From: Wallemia ichthyophaga EXF-994
Lineage: Eukaryota > Basidiomycota > Wallemiomycetes > Wallemiales > Wallemiaceae
Reading direction: 5' to 3'
DNA: 64,000 nucleotides
Assembly (NCBI RefSeq): GCF_000400465.1
Contig: NW_008806276.1
Coordinates: 434,001 to 498,000 of the forward strand
The position numbers were made by a program, and so were the translations under genes. The notes beneath the pieces are model-generated. The model did not search any database. It saw nothing but the letters and a program-made list of their open reading frames with translations, and was not told the DNA's origin. Below are positions 42,470 to 54,268 of the stretch, in pieces (positions within the stretch are counted from its first letter, which is position 1; every line of letters begins with the position of its first letter).

Positions 42470-43219
42470 TTAATCTAAATCATCGTAATCTCTTTCGTCT
42501 TCATTAAGGTCTATGAATTCGCGTCGGTATGTTCGACTAGGAGGATTATCGCTGACTATGTGTGCATCTGGAGGTGATCTTTTAGGCAGAAATCTCTCTT
42601 TAGGCATACTGGAATTTGGTGAGCTAACCAATTGAGGATAGACAAGAAAGGGTATAACATACAGTACTATTCTGTGCTGGTGAGCTGAAGAATCACTAGA
42701 TAAGAGCCATTGTTCTACCAAATTAAGATTGCGGAGGTTGGCTTTAAACAAGAAGTCAAAAAAGGCTCCGACCCAGGGCACTAGTCCCACCAAAACGTCA
42801 AACACAACGTTGATCCACTTGAGAACGTCATCAGCAACATAATAAACTGCGCTTATTCTCACCATTCTATAAACTACCATTCTAGGCGGACCTAGTAAGG
42901 AAGCCAACCATATTTGATAAATACTTATCAACCCTGTTATCAAATCTCCCAAAATTGGAATTGCGAGTAAGTCGTCTAAACCGATGCGAACATTGATTCC
43001 TAGATCACTTATAATAGGCAAAGCATCCAAGTAAAAAGCATAAGTTCGGATTGCGTTATAAATCGCTTGAGCCTCTTTATGATTACGGGGTCGCCTTGGA
43101 AGTACGAGAAACGTTGGCTTAAACTCGTACCATCGTCTAAATGGGTTCCTAAGACTACTAAAGCTGATTTCGTTCCGGAAGAACTGCAAAACAAGCTGGA
43201 TGATACCCCAAGATGTCAT
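42470..43219 (-). CDS. DUF4112 membrane protein
   Basis: 234 aa from exons 42863-43219 and 42470-42817. The pair GINVRIGLDDLLAIPILGDL and INVVFDVLVGLVPWVGAFFD, with FKANLRNLNL, is the DUF4112 signature, here with a second hydrophobic segment (ITGLISIYQIWLASLLGPP). A 45-nt segment (GTGAGA...CTCAAG) between them interrupts the conserved RM-(x)-INVVFD block. It is a multiple of three and free of stops, so it is read here as an intron. The C-terminus is acidic and soluble. An alternative ATG at 43264 is only 5 bp after the DBP10 stop codon; 43219 (MTSWGIIQLV) is preferred. Function is unknown. Confidence 0.75.
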   Translation of the reverse strand: MTSWGIIQLVLQFFRNEISFSSLRNPFRRWYEFKPTFLVLPRRPRNHKEAQAIYNAIRTYAFYLDALPIISDLGINVRIGLDDLLAIPILGDLITGLISIYQIWLASLLGPPRMVVYRMVRISAVYYVADDVLKWINVVFDVLVGLVPWVGAFFDFLFKANLRNLNLVEQWLLSSDSSAHQHRIVLYVIPFLVYPQLVSSPNSSMPKERFLPKRSPPDAHIVSDNPPSRTYRREFIDLNEDERDYDDLD

Positions 43220-43269
43220 AGTTACGTAATAAGAATGAATTTCTATAAAATAAGTTACAGTCATGGAGT

Positions 43270-46259
43270 TTACTTTTTCTTCTTGGTTGGACGAGCGTTC
43301 TTCTCTTTACGCTTGTTAGCCATTTCACGCTGCTTCCTGATAGCATCGACGCTCTTAATTTCACTCTTCTTGTTAGACGCATTACCGCCTCTCCTAGCTT
43401 TGCCATCAGAAGCAGCGCCATCTGGATTATTCTTCTTGTTGCGGTTCTGTACCTTCTTTTCGTAATTCTTATCCTTCTTATCGAGTGGTTTTGCTTCTGT
43501 CGTCTTGTGGTGTCTGTACTTCTTTCCACCAAGGCCACCGTTCATGTTCATTGCTAAGGCTTTGTGATTTTTCTCCTCTGTCTCTCCTGTACGTGGTAGC
43601 TCCATCTTGTGTTTCTTTCTCCATTCGTCAAACTTGCCAGATTTAAATGTTGCCGGTAAGCGTGTACCTGATTCTGTCTTGATAAGCTTCTGGTTGTCTG
43701 AACCAACACCTCCACCTCGGACAAAGTTCTTTTTCTTTTTGTCCCACTTTACCTGCGATGGTGCTGTTTTGTTCACCTTCAGTTGCTCGTCATCCATCAA
43801 GTTAACTTCAGCGGAGCGTGCTTGCTCTGCAAATGTTACACCGTCTTGTAAAGAATATCTGGTGAATAAATGGTTAGCCTTGTAATACTTTATTTATAAC
43901 AGCCTACCCTTTGTCAGTGTGAGCATCTGCGTGTTCATAGCCCATGTAGAAATTTGGATCACGGAAGTCCTTCTTCTGCTTTTTCTTACTACCAGTATCG
44001 AAAACAGCCTGTATTGGGCGTCAGATGAGTACAAAGAGACAGACCACAACCTACCTCTATATCATCTTCATCAGCTTGCTCCTGCTCTTGCACATCTCTG
44101 TCTGCCTCCTTGGTGGTGTCACCTGGCGCAACTTCACCGTCCGCTTCTTCAGCAATAGCTTTCTCTTTCTCCTTCAAATGTAATCTATACTCAGCTTTAG
44201 CGAGATCCTTTCTTCTCTCTTTCATCAGCTTAGCACTGTCGTTGTTACCACGATGGCCAATCTCGAAAACAGTCTCATTAGGTCTGAAGCCATTTACAAC
44301 CGAAAGTAAATCAGCTCTTTTCTGGGCAGTTTCATCGTCAACTTGCATAGTTTCTGCAGCTGTACCTTCAAATGCTGGATGCATTGCTCGATCTTCTCCT
44401 GATGTTCCAGCAAATCCCCATCTCGCATCTTTGATGATATCCTTTGCACGTCTATATGATTCTGTTGAAGCCTTACCCTGACTGCGTTCATATAGACCAT
44501 GACCACGCATCATGACACCGTGCAAAGCTGTGAGGTTTGGTGCTTCGTTGAGTATTGGTGCACCAAGGTACTCCACGTAAGGATCAAGTGTATCTCTTGG
44601 GATAGTACCGATTGTAAGTGTATTCTTGGATGCAAGCTCTTCAGCTTTGTCTCTGTTAGTGGGCGAGGTTGGTGATACCAACGGTCTGGCCAAGAAGAGC
44701 GAGAGGTCGAGCAAGTAAGGCAATTCGGAGTTTGTGATAAATGACCAAGCAGTACCCTTTCTACCTGCTCTTGCTGTTCTACCAACTCTGTGGACGAAAA
44801 TTCTAGCACCAGTAGGGAAATCGTAGTTGCTATAGTTTATGAGCTTTATTCATAGCTTAGCAATACCTCAAACTCACATAACGTTTTCACATCCAGGCAA
44901 ATCTATACCTCTCGCGGCAACATCAGTAACAACCAGAATGGTTGATATACCCCTCCTAAATTGATCCATTTGCATCTGACGAGCAGTTTGATCTAGGGAA
45001 CCATAAATGTGTGCAACTGCAAAACCAGCAGCTTTGAGTAATGTGTTGAGATATTCGACGTGATGCTTTGTAGCCGTGAAGATCATGGTTTGGAATGGTT
45101 TCAAAAATGAAGGCATAGGTGTTTTTTTGCGCTTTTTTTCCTTGTCATCTTTACTGGATACTTTCTGAGCATCCTGAAAACCGGGTGGAACCTTGATAAC
45201 ATCCTTTAGTAAAGCCAGTAAGGCGCTGTCCTTGTCTGAAGGCTTGACGCTTAAGAAAGCCATCTCTAAATCTTCGCTGACTTTAGACTCTGCGTCTAAT
45301 CTGACCAGCTTGGGGTCAACAAGACCAGCTTTAGCAAACTCGACGAGGGTCTTTGGTAAGGTAGCTGAGAAGAGCAGTGTTTGACGGTTTGTAGGAAGCC
45401 TTGAAATGAGTTCATGAAGTTGAAGCTGAAAACCCATTTCGAACAAGCGATCAGCTTCATCGAAGACAACATACTCAACACTCTTCAAGTCCAGGTTCAT
45501 CTCTACAACCAAGTGGAGTAATCTACCAGGTGTTGCGATGATTACGTCAGGATTGCTAGCAATTAAAGAGAATTGATCGTCTAAGCTCTCACCACCGACA
45601 ATAACAGACCAGCGTATCTCTTCTTGGCCTTCTCCCATTTCTTTCTTGTAGCCTTTGACAAGTTCCTTACCTACACGCAATATCTGCAAGGCTAATTCAC
45701 GAGAAGGTGCGAGGATCAGCGACCTTGCACCGAATCTTATAGAGTGCTGAGCGCCTAGCTTTTGTACCAGAGGGATAAGATATGCAAGAGTCTTACCAGA
45801 GCCCGTACGAGCCATACCGACGAGATCCCTGGGAGGTGTAGACAAAATTGGGGGGATAGTCTGACGCTGAATGGGTGTAGGCTGATTGAAACCGCGCAAG
45901 AAGAGTGAACGCAGGAGAGAAGGATTCAATCCTGAGGGCATGTGAGCTGAGTGTGATTAGCTACACCGCAAAAACTCACCCATCGACTGGAAGCTGCCAC
46001 CGCCGACTTGAGCTTTAGCTTTTGGGCCTTTAGCTTTGCCTTTGTTGAGCTCCTTTGCAACTTCCTTTCCTTTGTTTTTATTGGCAGATTGCATAACATC
46101 GAGAATAAACTGATCGTCATCATCGTCGTCCACCGTCTTCTTGGATGAAGATGGGAGCAAAGCGCTGGAGATATCGATATCTCTGTCATCGTTAAGTCCT
46201 TGCCCGGAATTATCAACGTCCTCGTCGTCGCTATTCATAAAATCTAAATTTCCCTTCAT
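43270..46259 (-). CDS. DBP10: DEAD-box RNA helicase Dbp10 (DDX54)
   Basis: 932 aa from exons 45980-46259, 44878-45931, 44055-44829, 43908-44008 and 43270-43858 (introns 48, 48, 46 and 49 nt). A nucleolar helicase for 60S subunit assembly. The Q motif [47 protein letters not shown] (about residue 134), [25 protein letters not shown] (about 252), [20 protein letters not shown] and [11 protein letters not shown] follow in order. The C-terminal DBP10CT-type region includes [26 protein letters not shown] and [14 protein letters not shown], with a Lys/Arg-rich end ([22 protein letters not shown]). The start codon is 38 bp from the divergent gene at 46298. Confidence 0.94.
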
Positions 46260-46297
46260 GACTGTCTGCGTTAAAGATTGGTTAAGCTTGAGCTGCC
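46260..46297. promoter_or_regulatory. 38-bp divergent intergenic region
   Basis: Between the start codons of DBP10 and the membrane-protein gene. No TATA or CCAAT box is evident; an ATTGG (inverted CCAAT) occurs at about 46277. Confidence 0.45.
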
Positions 46298-47531
46298 ATG
46301 TTTACAAAATATTTTGGCAGGGGATACAGCGTTGCGAGGAATACTCTACAATTTGCATATACTCAAATAACTCAATCACCAGATGATCAGCCTGCAGAAA
46401 TAAATCGTGAGACTGAGCACCAAGATAACGACTTTGAACGCGGCTCTGTGGATTCCAATTCGCAGGCAGACAGCGTGACCCACACTATCAGAGCTGGTAA
46501 TCGAAAGAACTTGCGCGCGAACCCACAGATAGAGTCGGGTCCAAGTGCGATGCCTGGCGAGACGAATGACGTAGAATACACTTATAGACCCCAATTTGCG
46601 ATAAACGAGTCCGAAGAGCTTGTCAATGGTGGGTAATATCGTATTGCACTGTTATTTGCTCATAAAATCTCAAGTCAAGTACACCACCCTTATCTGGCTA
46701 CATATCGTAACTCCAATATCCCTGCTCGTGCATTTCTCAATATTGGCTGGTATCATATTACATGCCTTTCCGACACATTTCAACCCCTTCATACCCATCT
46801 TCATTGGTGTCAGCGCTTGGATTGTTGCACAATCGCTGAAGCAGCCAATCTACCAATTTGTGGCGGCAGTTTCAAATTCAAGAAAGCTGCAAAACTCAAT
46901 TAATACTGTCATTCACACTTTTGCGTTGGATTTGGTTCGCTGGCAATCCCTTCTTATCGCCGTTCCTGATATAAGGGAAAATAGGGGTAATCATTCCAGC
47001 AGCTCATTCACAAGCCTCTCATGGTTTACGTTCGGATGGATCGCAGTCTCGCTCACGTTTTCAACATTTCAAGAATTTAAGAATCTCGCCTTGTATAAGG
47101 ATTTGCTGCCTATTCAGAAGCCGTTGCTGCCAATGGTAGACAACGAGAGTGAATACAGCACCGAGACGGCTTCATCCGCTACTCAAGAGCCTGATGACCT
47201 TGAGCACCAATTAATCACACTTCATAGCATGCGTGACAGGTGCACTTTAAGCGCTACATACGGACAACCATTTCCAAACATTCCCCTTCCAGGTTTTCTT
47301 TTCCCATTGTGGAGACTGGACACCCTGTTACTCGGTAGTGGCGTAACGCTCATTCTCGGTGCGCGCCCCAATTGGATAACCTACTTAACCGTTGCTTTGA
47401 TCAATACAGTTCATTCTTTCATCTGGCAGTTACTCCTACCTAAATTTGGACTGGGTGGACTGACGTGGATTAGTTTCATGTTTGCGACTATTATCTTCTT
47501 CATAGGTTTGGATCAATTTGGAATTGTTTAG
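46298..47531 (+). CDS. Multi-span membrane protein, unknown function
   Basis: 395 aa from exons 46298-46628 and 46675-47531 (46-nt intron). I do not recognise the family. The first 110 residues are hydrophilic, Asn/Asp/Gln-rich, beginning MFTKYFGRGYSVARNTLQF. About seven hydrophobic segments follow, for example HIVTPISLLVHFSILAGIIL, FIPIFIGVSAWIVAQSL, WFTFGWIAVSLTFSTF, DTLLLGSGVTLILGA, ITYLTVALINTVHSFIW and ISFMFATIIFFIGL. A cytosolic-looking loop (NESEYSTETASSATQEPDDL) lies between them. No transporter or enzyme motif is apparent. Confidence 0.7.
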
Positions 47532-47608
47532 CTATTTGGTTGAGCTACCTTGTTTTGATTTACTTTCACTGTTGTAATTTTTACATGTATGATCGTACAA
47601 ATGCGCGT

Positions 47609-48406
47609 TTATATGCTTCCATGCGTGCGTAACTCTATATACCAATTATCTTTTTCGTATCCTTCTTGTACCACCTGTATCTTCACCTTGGATTGTACAC
47701 TAGCCTCCTCTGTGATGCATCTGAGCTCGCCCCTTTCAAACAAATGGTAGTAGCGGTTGTACACTCTTCCATCAGCCTTGTTCACCCAAGGTACCCAAAC
47801 ATCCAGCCCTTTGGAATTTGACGATGTCGTCGAATTTTCAGGAACAGCTCGCCTGCTATCTTCGCCTTGCTCTAAGGCCCAGACGTATACGAGAATTCTG
47901 CCTCCATTGAGGCATACCGAGTTTAATAAAGACTGTACTGACTCCACCCGACGTTTTTCAGTGGCTAAATGATGAATTGTCGCAATACTAATGGCGTAGT
48001 CCTGGCGATAAGTTAGGTGGGAATGTTGAAGCTGTAAAATACCGACAAAGATATGTCTGCGAGTGACAGAATGTAGAGTATCAGCCAAAACGACTTGTTT
48101 ATCAGCGTCACCAGCTCTTTGAGCATGTTTGAGGAGATTCACGCTTCTATCCAACCCAAAGAGGTGCTCAGCCAGTGGGAGGTACTTGCCATTGCCGCAC
48201 CCAGCATCCAATCCCATCGCGTGCTTCTCTATCGACTGCAGGAATCGGCTGATGATAGGCCACGGTTTATACCTTGTAGACGAGAAGTGATTCGCTATCT
48301 CGTCATATATTTTGTGTACGTTATCGTCCTCGAACGTCGTTGGTGATTTGTGTAGCAGCGCGATATCTTCCTCGCTCGGCAAAGGCAGCTCGTGCTTCTT
48401 CACCAT
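47609..48406 (-). CDS. TRM9: tRNA (uridine wobble) methyltransferase Trm9
   Basis: Trm9 (catalytic domain of animal ALKBH8) completes mcm5U at the tRNA wobble position together with Trm112. The sequence shows NVHKIYDEIANHFSSTRYKP, WPIISRFLQ, the SAM motif GLDAGCGNGKYLPL, GLDRSVNLLKHA, AISIATIHHLATEKRRVESV, GGRILVYVWALEQ and, near the end, VWVPWVNKADGRVYNRYYHL and FERGELRCITEEA. The frame is open throughout (265 aa), but 12 residues between TLHS and LQHS exceed the family spacing. The segment 48032-48067 has GT...TTTTACAG ends and is 36 nt, so a stop-free in-frame intron is likely (253 aa spliced). It is paired head-to-head with an ALKBH1-type gene. Confidence 0.9.
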   Translation of the reverse strand: MVKKHELPLPSEEDIALLHKSPTTFEDDNVHKIYDEIANHFSSTRYKPWPIISRFLQSIEKHAMGLDAGCGNGKYLPLAEHLFGLDRSVNLLKHAQRAGDADKQVVLADTLHSVTRRHIFVGILQLQHSHLTYRQDYAISIATIHHLATEKRRVESVQSLLNSVCLNGGRILVYVWALEQGEDSRRAVPENSTTSSNSKGLDVWVPWVNKADGRVYNRYYHLFERGELRCITEEASVQSKVKIQVVQEGYEKDNWYIELRTHGSI

Positions 48407-48446
48407 CGCCGTCTTGTGCTAAGAGTTGATCACTAAGGAGGAAGAT
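48407..48446. promoter_or_regulatory. 40-bp divergent intergenic region
   Basis: Between the start codons of TRM9 and the AlkB-type gene, so both tRNA-modification-related genes share one very short promoter interval. Confidence 0.45.
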
Positions 48447-49689
48447 ATGCCGTTGTCCAAGCAGCGATTCGCCCGTCCGCCAACGCCACCGGATACTGAC
48501 ACCACTCTGCGCCGCTCTGAGCGCTTCTACAAACGCAAGGATATCCCTTTAGATTTGAGCGATGCGTTTGACTGGTTGAGAGACGACAGCAGTGCTGTGA
48601 AGATTGGAGACAAGTGTTACACATTCGAAAACCACCCAGGTGTGCCCTATCGCTCTACTTGTCCATCTGCCCTGTTCTGACCATCCCAGGTTTGGTTTAT
48701 CTGCCCAATTATCTCAATGAACACGACCAGAAACGGATGATAAAGCTTAGCTTGAGGGACATCCCAGCACCACCTAACAGAAACAGTCTCGATGCTCACT
48801 ACAAGATTCCTACCGAAGGCTTGTGGCATCATTACGCTGCCAATACGAAAACTGATGTCGCGGTACCACGAGCAGCGACAGAACCACCTCGCGAGATGCC
48901 CTCTTACTATGCTCCGAGCGGTGAGCGGCCTCTGATCAACAATCAACCTAGCACATTCGAGGCATTGAAGCAAATAGCGCGCGAACATAATCCGGAAATT
49001 CCCCCAAGCCCTACTGTTAAACCACTTAATGGCGAAAGGGCCATGTATAAACTCCGCTGGACTAATATTGGCCACTACTACCACTGGGGATTGAAGCAGT
49101 ATGATTTCAGCGTCAGAGATCCACAAACTGCCGGCCCTATCGCTATACCGCAGCCTGTGGCTCAAGTGTGCAAGGGCGCTGTAGAAGCTATTCCCTGGCA
49201 GCGTACATGTGTTGCAGAAGCAGCCGAGGAGTGGAAAAAGGGATATAAACCAGATGCTGGCATCATCAACTACTATAACCTCAATGTGAGTTTGTGTTGC
49301 TATTTAATGCTTTTCTTACACTGCACAAGGACACACTCATGGCACACGTCGATAGGAGCGAGGTTACCTCCAGTCTTCCTTTGGTGTCGATAAGCTTGGG
49401 TCACTCTGCTGTTTTCCTTATCGGCGATGACGAGCGGGAGTCGATATCGCCTCCAACCCCAATTGTTTTGCGCAGCGGTGATGTCGTCGTCATGTCAGGT
49501 CCTACGCGAAGAAGCTATCATGGCGTGCCGCGTATATTAGAACGCAGTCTTCCTCCACACTTACAAAACGAACAAGAAGACGATGAATGGGAGCCTTTCG
49601 CGCGCTATCTCTCAACAGCACGTATTAATGTCAACGTTCGTCAGACTGGATTATCGGATCAGCAGATAGCAGAACTTGTATCAGTATAA
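48447..49689 (+). CDS. AlkB-type 2OG dioxygenase (ALKBH1-like)
   Basis: 382 aa from exons 48447-48639, 48690-49285 and 49330-49689 (introns 50 and 44 nt). Fe(II)/2OG dioxygenase of the ALKBH1 group, which acts on tRNA m1A, mitochondrial tRNA f5C and possibly DNA in animals. Sequence: GLVYLPNYLNEHDQKRMIKL, LDAHYKIPTEGLWHHYA, YKLRWTNIGHYYHWGLKQYD, NYYNLNDTLMAHVDRSE with the HxD iron pair, PLVSISLGHSAVFLIG, VVVMSGPTRRSYHGVPRIL with the distal His and the 2OG-contacting Arg nearby, and ARINVNVRQTG for the terminal Arg pair. An exon junction falls directly before the HxD motif. The long insert between the N-terminal strand and KLRW is typical of fungal members. Confidence 0.87.
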
Positions 49690-49720
49690 ATGCATCGAGA
49701 AACATTAAAGTATCATAAAT

Positions 49721-52688
49721 TCATCTATAGTAAGGGTAGTTTTGATTGGGCGGTGGTGCTTGTTGGTAGTATTGCTGGTAGTTGGTTGGAGGTGGTGCGT
49801 GTGAGGGTTGTGAGGGTTGCGAGGAGTAAGGTGTTTGATTTTGAAATTGCTGTGGCAGTGGTGGGGGAAAGTTGTTTGGTGGCTGTTGATTATATGGTGA
49901 GCGCGGATGCTGTCCGTAAGGAGATCGTGGTGGAGGACTAGCATAACCTGCACCATAGTACGGCGAGGCAGGTTTGGGAGGAGGTTGAGGCATATGCCCT
50001 GACTGTCTTTGCTGGCCGTACAAGCTTTGATAAATACTTGGCTGAGGTTGAGGCGGTGGAGCTGGCATACCGCCATAACCATACGAGGCACTTGAAGGTG
50101 TTGAAGATGCAGGAGGACCAGATGAAATTGTGGGGGGAGACGTTGTGCCCGGCTTTGGAGGACGATGTGGTGTACTTACGCCAAGCCTGCTGAACTCGTT
50201 TTCGAACGAACTTCCACCTGCATCTGCAGCCTCCGCTTCGATAACTGCCTGTACGCGCTCCTTGGCTCTACTATTGACGTATACATCGACATCTCTCTTG
50301 AGTTCGCGTACGGCATTCTCGAGATCTTCGTAAAACATCATAGCTCTGCTGACACCGTTGGCAGCCTCGAAATACGTATCACCAGCTTTCTTGAACTTTT
50401 TCAGTACCTCTTTGCGACGTCTGTCAGATTCTGCATGTTTCGTGTGTATCTCCTTGGCCCGCGCTGAGCTGGTCAGCTGAATCCAAGCGCCATTCAACTC
50501 TTCCAATATTTTCAGCTGGTCAGCGATGGAGCCCTCTATAATCTTCTGGTCCTCTTTAAATTTGTCGAGCTCTGAGCCGAACATATCGGTTTCAACGTGT
50601 TGAGCTTTACGGTTGAGTATGAGAAGATGGGAGACATCATCATTCTGAATCTATAAGGGGGGATTGTCAGAAAGTCACTTCAGACAGAAATTTTCACCAA
50701 CTTTCTGACGCAATACTTGGATGTGTTGACTTCTAAACTTCTTCAAACCCTTCAAAGCATCCAATAACCTCGTAATTTCACGCGCATATGCTGTCATCTG
50801 GCGAGATTCCTGTTCCGAGTGCTCCTCAATACCTACATCGACATCGAGCAAAGATTGTTGGCGAGTGTGAGAGGGTGTCTGGCTTGAGACGTAATCTTTC
50901 ACATAAAGCGCTAGCTCGTTATCGCTGTCATCCAAATCAGACGCTGAGTCGTTTAACAGTCTTACGTCAGCATCTATGTATTGGTATACCTGTTTGATTG
51001 ATGCATCGGATTTACCCGCTTTCTCCAAGCCGTCGTAATGTGCCTTGAGTTGTTGGCGCCATTCTTTAGTTTGTCTCGCTGAAGGTGATTGTGAGAAGTT
51101 TGCGTGCTGCATCTTGATTTATATTTTAGTTGCGTACTTTAGCCAAGTCAGAAACTCACCCTAGCCTGCTCGCACTCTTTCGATTCAATGTCTAGTTCAT
51201 TTGATATCCAGTTCAGGTCAGCGAGAATACGTTCTCGCTTAGTCTCAGTGGTGCTTATCTGTCTAGAAACTTCACCCGAAGATTCCTGCGAATAAATTGT
51301 TTTAGCCAATTGCTTGATTTCCCCACTGACGTCGTAGTTGATCTCATTTGATGACTGCACAAACTTCCTCAAACTTCCTGGCAAACCAAGATGCTCGATC
51401 GCGGCTTCTAATTCAGTATCTGTTACCTCAACAGTCTCAGTAACCGCTCTGATTATCTTGGCCTTCTCTTCACTGTATATTGACGCTGCCTCGTGTACTG
51501 AGAATGGAACAAGATTGGCAAACAAATCAGAGCCAATACTCTTCTGTACCTCCGGATTTTGATATATTTCAGTGATCGTTACTGCGTTTGCTGCGTTAAG
51601 CTTATCTACCGTGGAGAGAAGGTTCTCAGCAGGGATTGCTTCATGAAAAATCAAGTCATTCTCCTTTATAAGTTCATTCTTGTACTCCGTGCATTTGGTC
51701 TGATGTGCTTTGCATAACGATGTGATCACGCTTGAAACATCGGCGGGGAGGGTATCACATGGGGCGAAGAAGGTGTTAAAAGTCGAACCAAGTCTATAAG
51801 ATTCCTTGGCGAGGCTTTCTGCGAGCTTTACTCTGGCTATAGCTTCGCCATGTTTATCCGATGCGTTGTCCACCATTGCGCGGTAATATTGAGTCTGTGA
51901 AGCAAAGTAATTGCTTTTTATCTGCAAAAAACTCCACCAATGTCGATCAAAGATGCTTTTATTGACATTCTCGCGTACTGGTTCTAGTAACGAGTTGTAT
52001 TGGAAAGAGCATTGAGAAGCAAGCTTCGCTACAATACCCATAGACTTTCCATCACCTCTGCCACCGCGCGTCTTTTCTTCGACAGTTTTCTCCAGAAAGA
52101 TTTCCTGTGCCTGCGCGAGCATGAGTGCACTCAAGAATCTGACAACGTCTCTGCTGAGATCTGTAGACGGGGCATGGAGGAAGTTGTTGGCTATATAGTC
52201 CCACAGCCCAGCTGCGACTCTTGTGTTGTAGAAAGCTGTCTTGATACCTTCGGGATCTGATCTGTTAGAAGACGAAGCTAGTACCGAGTACGTTGTAGCG
52301 AGATTGAAAAGCACAGAAGCCTTCTCGTAAGCAAGAGAATGCTGCGATACATCCTGGGCAGTGAATATATCACGCCAATTAAACGTTACTCGAAGCTCTG
52401 GGAATCGCAATTCAAGCATCTCAAGCTGACCGTAGTAGCTCTGGAGAAGATCTTTGCCTTGAGTCAGGTTAGCAAGGAGCAATAACGCCACTGGCGATTC
52501 CCACCTGTAGCATCAGTCGTCGAGCCTCTTGTCGCATCTTGCCTGAACCGATTCAGTGCGGCAACAGGATCTGTGTAGTTGGAGGGATCTTCGCCGTATA
52601 CATTTGCAATAGTTGTCTTAATCCCATAATTGAAATCTACGTCTTCTGTAGACTTGGTTTGCAGAAAAATCAACGGCGACTTGTCCAT
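49721..52688 (-). CDS. RIM20: BRO1-domain protein, PalA/RIM20 type
   Basis: 940 aa from exons 52505-52688, 51160-52457, 50702-51112 and 49721-50650 (introns 47, 47 and 51 nt). PalA/Rim20 (ALIX-like) links ESCRT-III to PacC/Rim101 activation in alkaline pH signalling. The BRO1 domain (residues 1-370) shows YYGQLEMLELRFPEL, VTFNWRDIFT, VSQHSLAYEKASVLFNLAT and ALMLAQAQEIFLEKTV. A helical V domain follows, with FKEDQKIIEGSIADQLKILE. The C-terminal 150 residues are Pro/Gln/Tyr-rich (PPPPQ, YYQQAPPPNQNYPYYR), as in ALIX relatives. Bro1 itself is an alternative; the FYGQL/ELRFP block and length favour PalA. The 3' end is 31 bp from the AlkB-type gene. Confidence 0.82.
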
Positions 52689-52969
52689 AACGTGATGGTT
52701 GGTTGGTTCAAACGAGCTTGCGTCATAATTGGAAAATAAATATATTCATTTACAAGTATTATGTGATATCAGCGTGTCATCCAGACATAGTTTATATACT
52801 GCCTTTTCTAATGCGCTTCTTTATATGTGATTTCTTTTCGGGTCATGCTGCGGTGGGTATATCATACAGAACAGTAACGCGGCTGTTGCGGCTGCTGTGA
52901 GTGGGAGTATAAGAAAGTATCCAAGCGCGCTAGATAGGTTTTAGTTACGAACACAGACGAGCACCTCAC

Positions 52970-54268
52970 TCACTCTGCAAATATTCCAAACGCAGGCGCG
53001 GCAGGGAGCTTATCGCGTACTTCTGGTATGGCGAAGAGAGCAGCTGAGGTGACAACGTATGTCTGGAATGTATTAGCGTTGAGTGTGGGGGCATCCGGAT
53101 ACACTTACCTCTCCCATTACTGGTCTGCGATAGATGACAGCAACTACAGCCGCCCAAACGATAGCTATAGTGAGAGCCCATAGCATAACGATGCTGTTAA
53201 ATGTGAGTACTAACGAAAAAATGGCAAAATATCTTCTCACATGGAGATAGCGAAAGCTCTGACTGCATTTGATCGCCTTATTGTTATCTTTATGGTCCTG
53301 CGCACATCATTTTCCAGCGTTGCGTAATCGACACTGCTAATGACATAATTTGGAAACGTGCCTGAAGTTCTGACAAAACTAATAGCGCTGAATTGGCCAA
53401 GGTCGGGCTCTGATACGTTTGACCCTGCATCCCAAGCGAGAAAGGTTATGTACGCGCTATACTCGTCGAATGGATAACTCGTTGGGTCAGATTTGAGTGA
53501 TGATCTGCTTTCTGTCCAATCGAATGGTATTTCAACTTGGAATGAGGGCGTGAATGTCAACTCGAGCGTGCTCATATCTTCAGGCTTGCGCGACCATATT
53601 ACTGAATCTGGTTCGTAAAATCCTACCGCGCCGTCTCTCAAGAAAACTGCCTCGTGGTCTATCTCGCTTTTTGATTCGAATTTAGACAGAGTCGCATTCT
53701 CGTTTATGTATGTAGTTATGTTCCTATTCAGTACCCCACAATCTGCTGCTGTTTGTGCGTCATTCGTGTAGCCTGGTCCGCAGCCTGAAAATGAGAAGCG
53801 CATTTCTGGGTGTAAGGGAGATTAGCTAGCATCATCATAAGTTTTGCCACACATACCAAGTTTTTTTTCGTCTATATCTACATCCGTTACGGAGCCATAG
53901 AGTGCCATCTATAGGACATGAGACAGAAACTAAAACAAGCGGCACACACTCACGCCAGATGTCATTTGACCGAGGTCAGAGCCCATTCCATCTCCCTTCT
54001 CTAATTGCACCGATGCTCTGTAGCCTAGATAGCTGCCTAGCGCGCTGAAGAAGACAAGAAGGATTACTGCAAAGATGAGTGCGAGAGGGGTATACCGCCA
54101 TTCGTGGAAAGTGTTGTACCATGCACTAAGTCTGTGAGCTGCTCGTTTAGAGCGCTTCTCAGCGCCGGGTTTAGGCACGGGCTGCTTCGACTCATTAAAG
54201 TCGCTGCTGTAGCTTCTGGTCGGCTGCGGGTAGTCTTTGAAACTGGAATCGGTGTTTGAGGTTGTCAT
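52970..54268 (-). CDS. DUF4436-family membrane protein
   Basis: 369 aa from exons 53954-54268, 53857-53908, 53241-53805, 53109-53193 and 52970-53062 (introns 45, 51, 47 and 46 nt). An N-terminal cytosolic segment ends in the first span (LALIFAVILLVFFSALGSYL). A luminal or extracellular domain follows with NRNITTYINENATLSKF, LTFTPSFQVEIPFDW and the typical DPTSYPFDEYSAYITF. Two or more C-terminal spans come next (IIVMLWALTIAIVWAAVVAV, and TYVVTSAALFAIPEVRDKLP, ending PAAPAFGIFAE). The YPFD(R/E)Y motif and the final PPxG-like loop are the DUF4436 pattern as I recall it. Function unknown. Confidence 0.75.

Noticed and set aside
42863-43264. ATG at 43264 as start of the DUF4112 gene
   Set aside because: It is 5 bp after the DBP10 stop codon; the ATG at 43219 leads directly into the hydrophobic N-terminus and leaves room for transcription start. 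It cannot be excluded.
52741-52969. Possible coding exon in the gap between PalA and the DUF4436 gene
   Set aside because: The open frame at 52703-52900 on the plus strand has no start context, no family and no partner exon.
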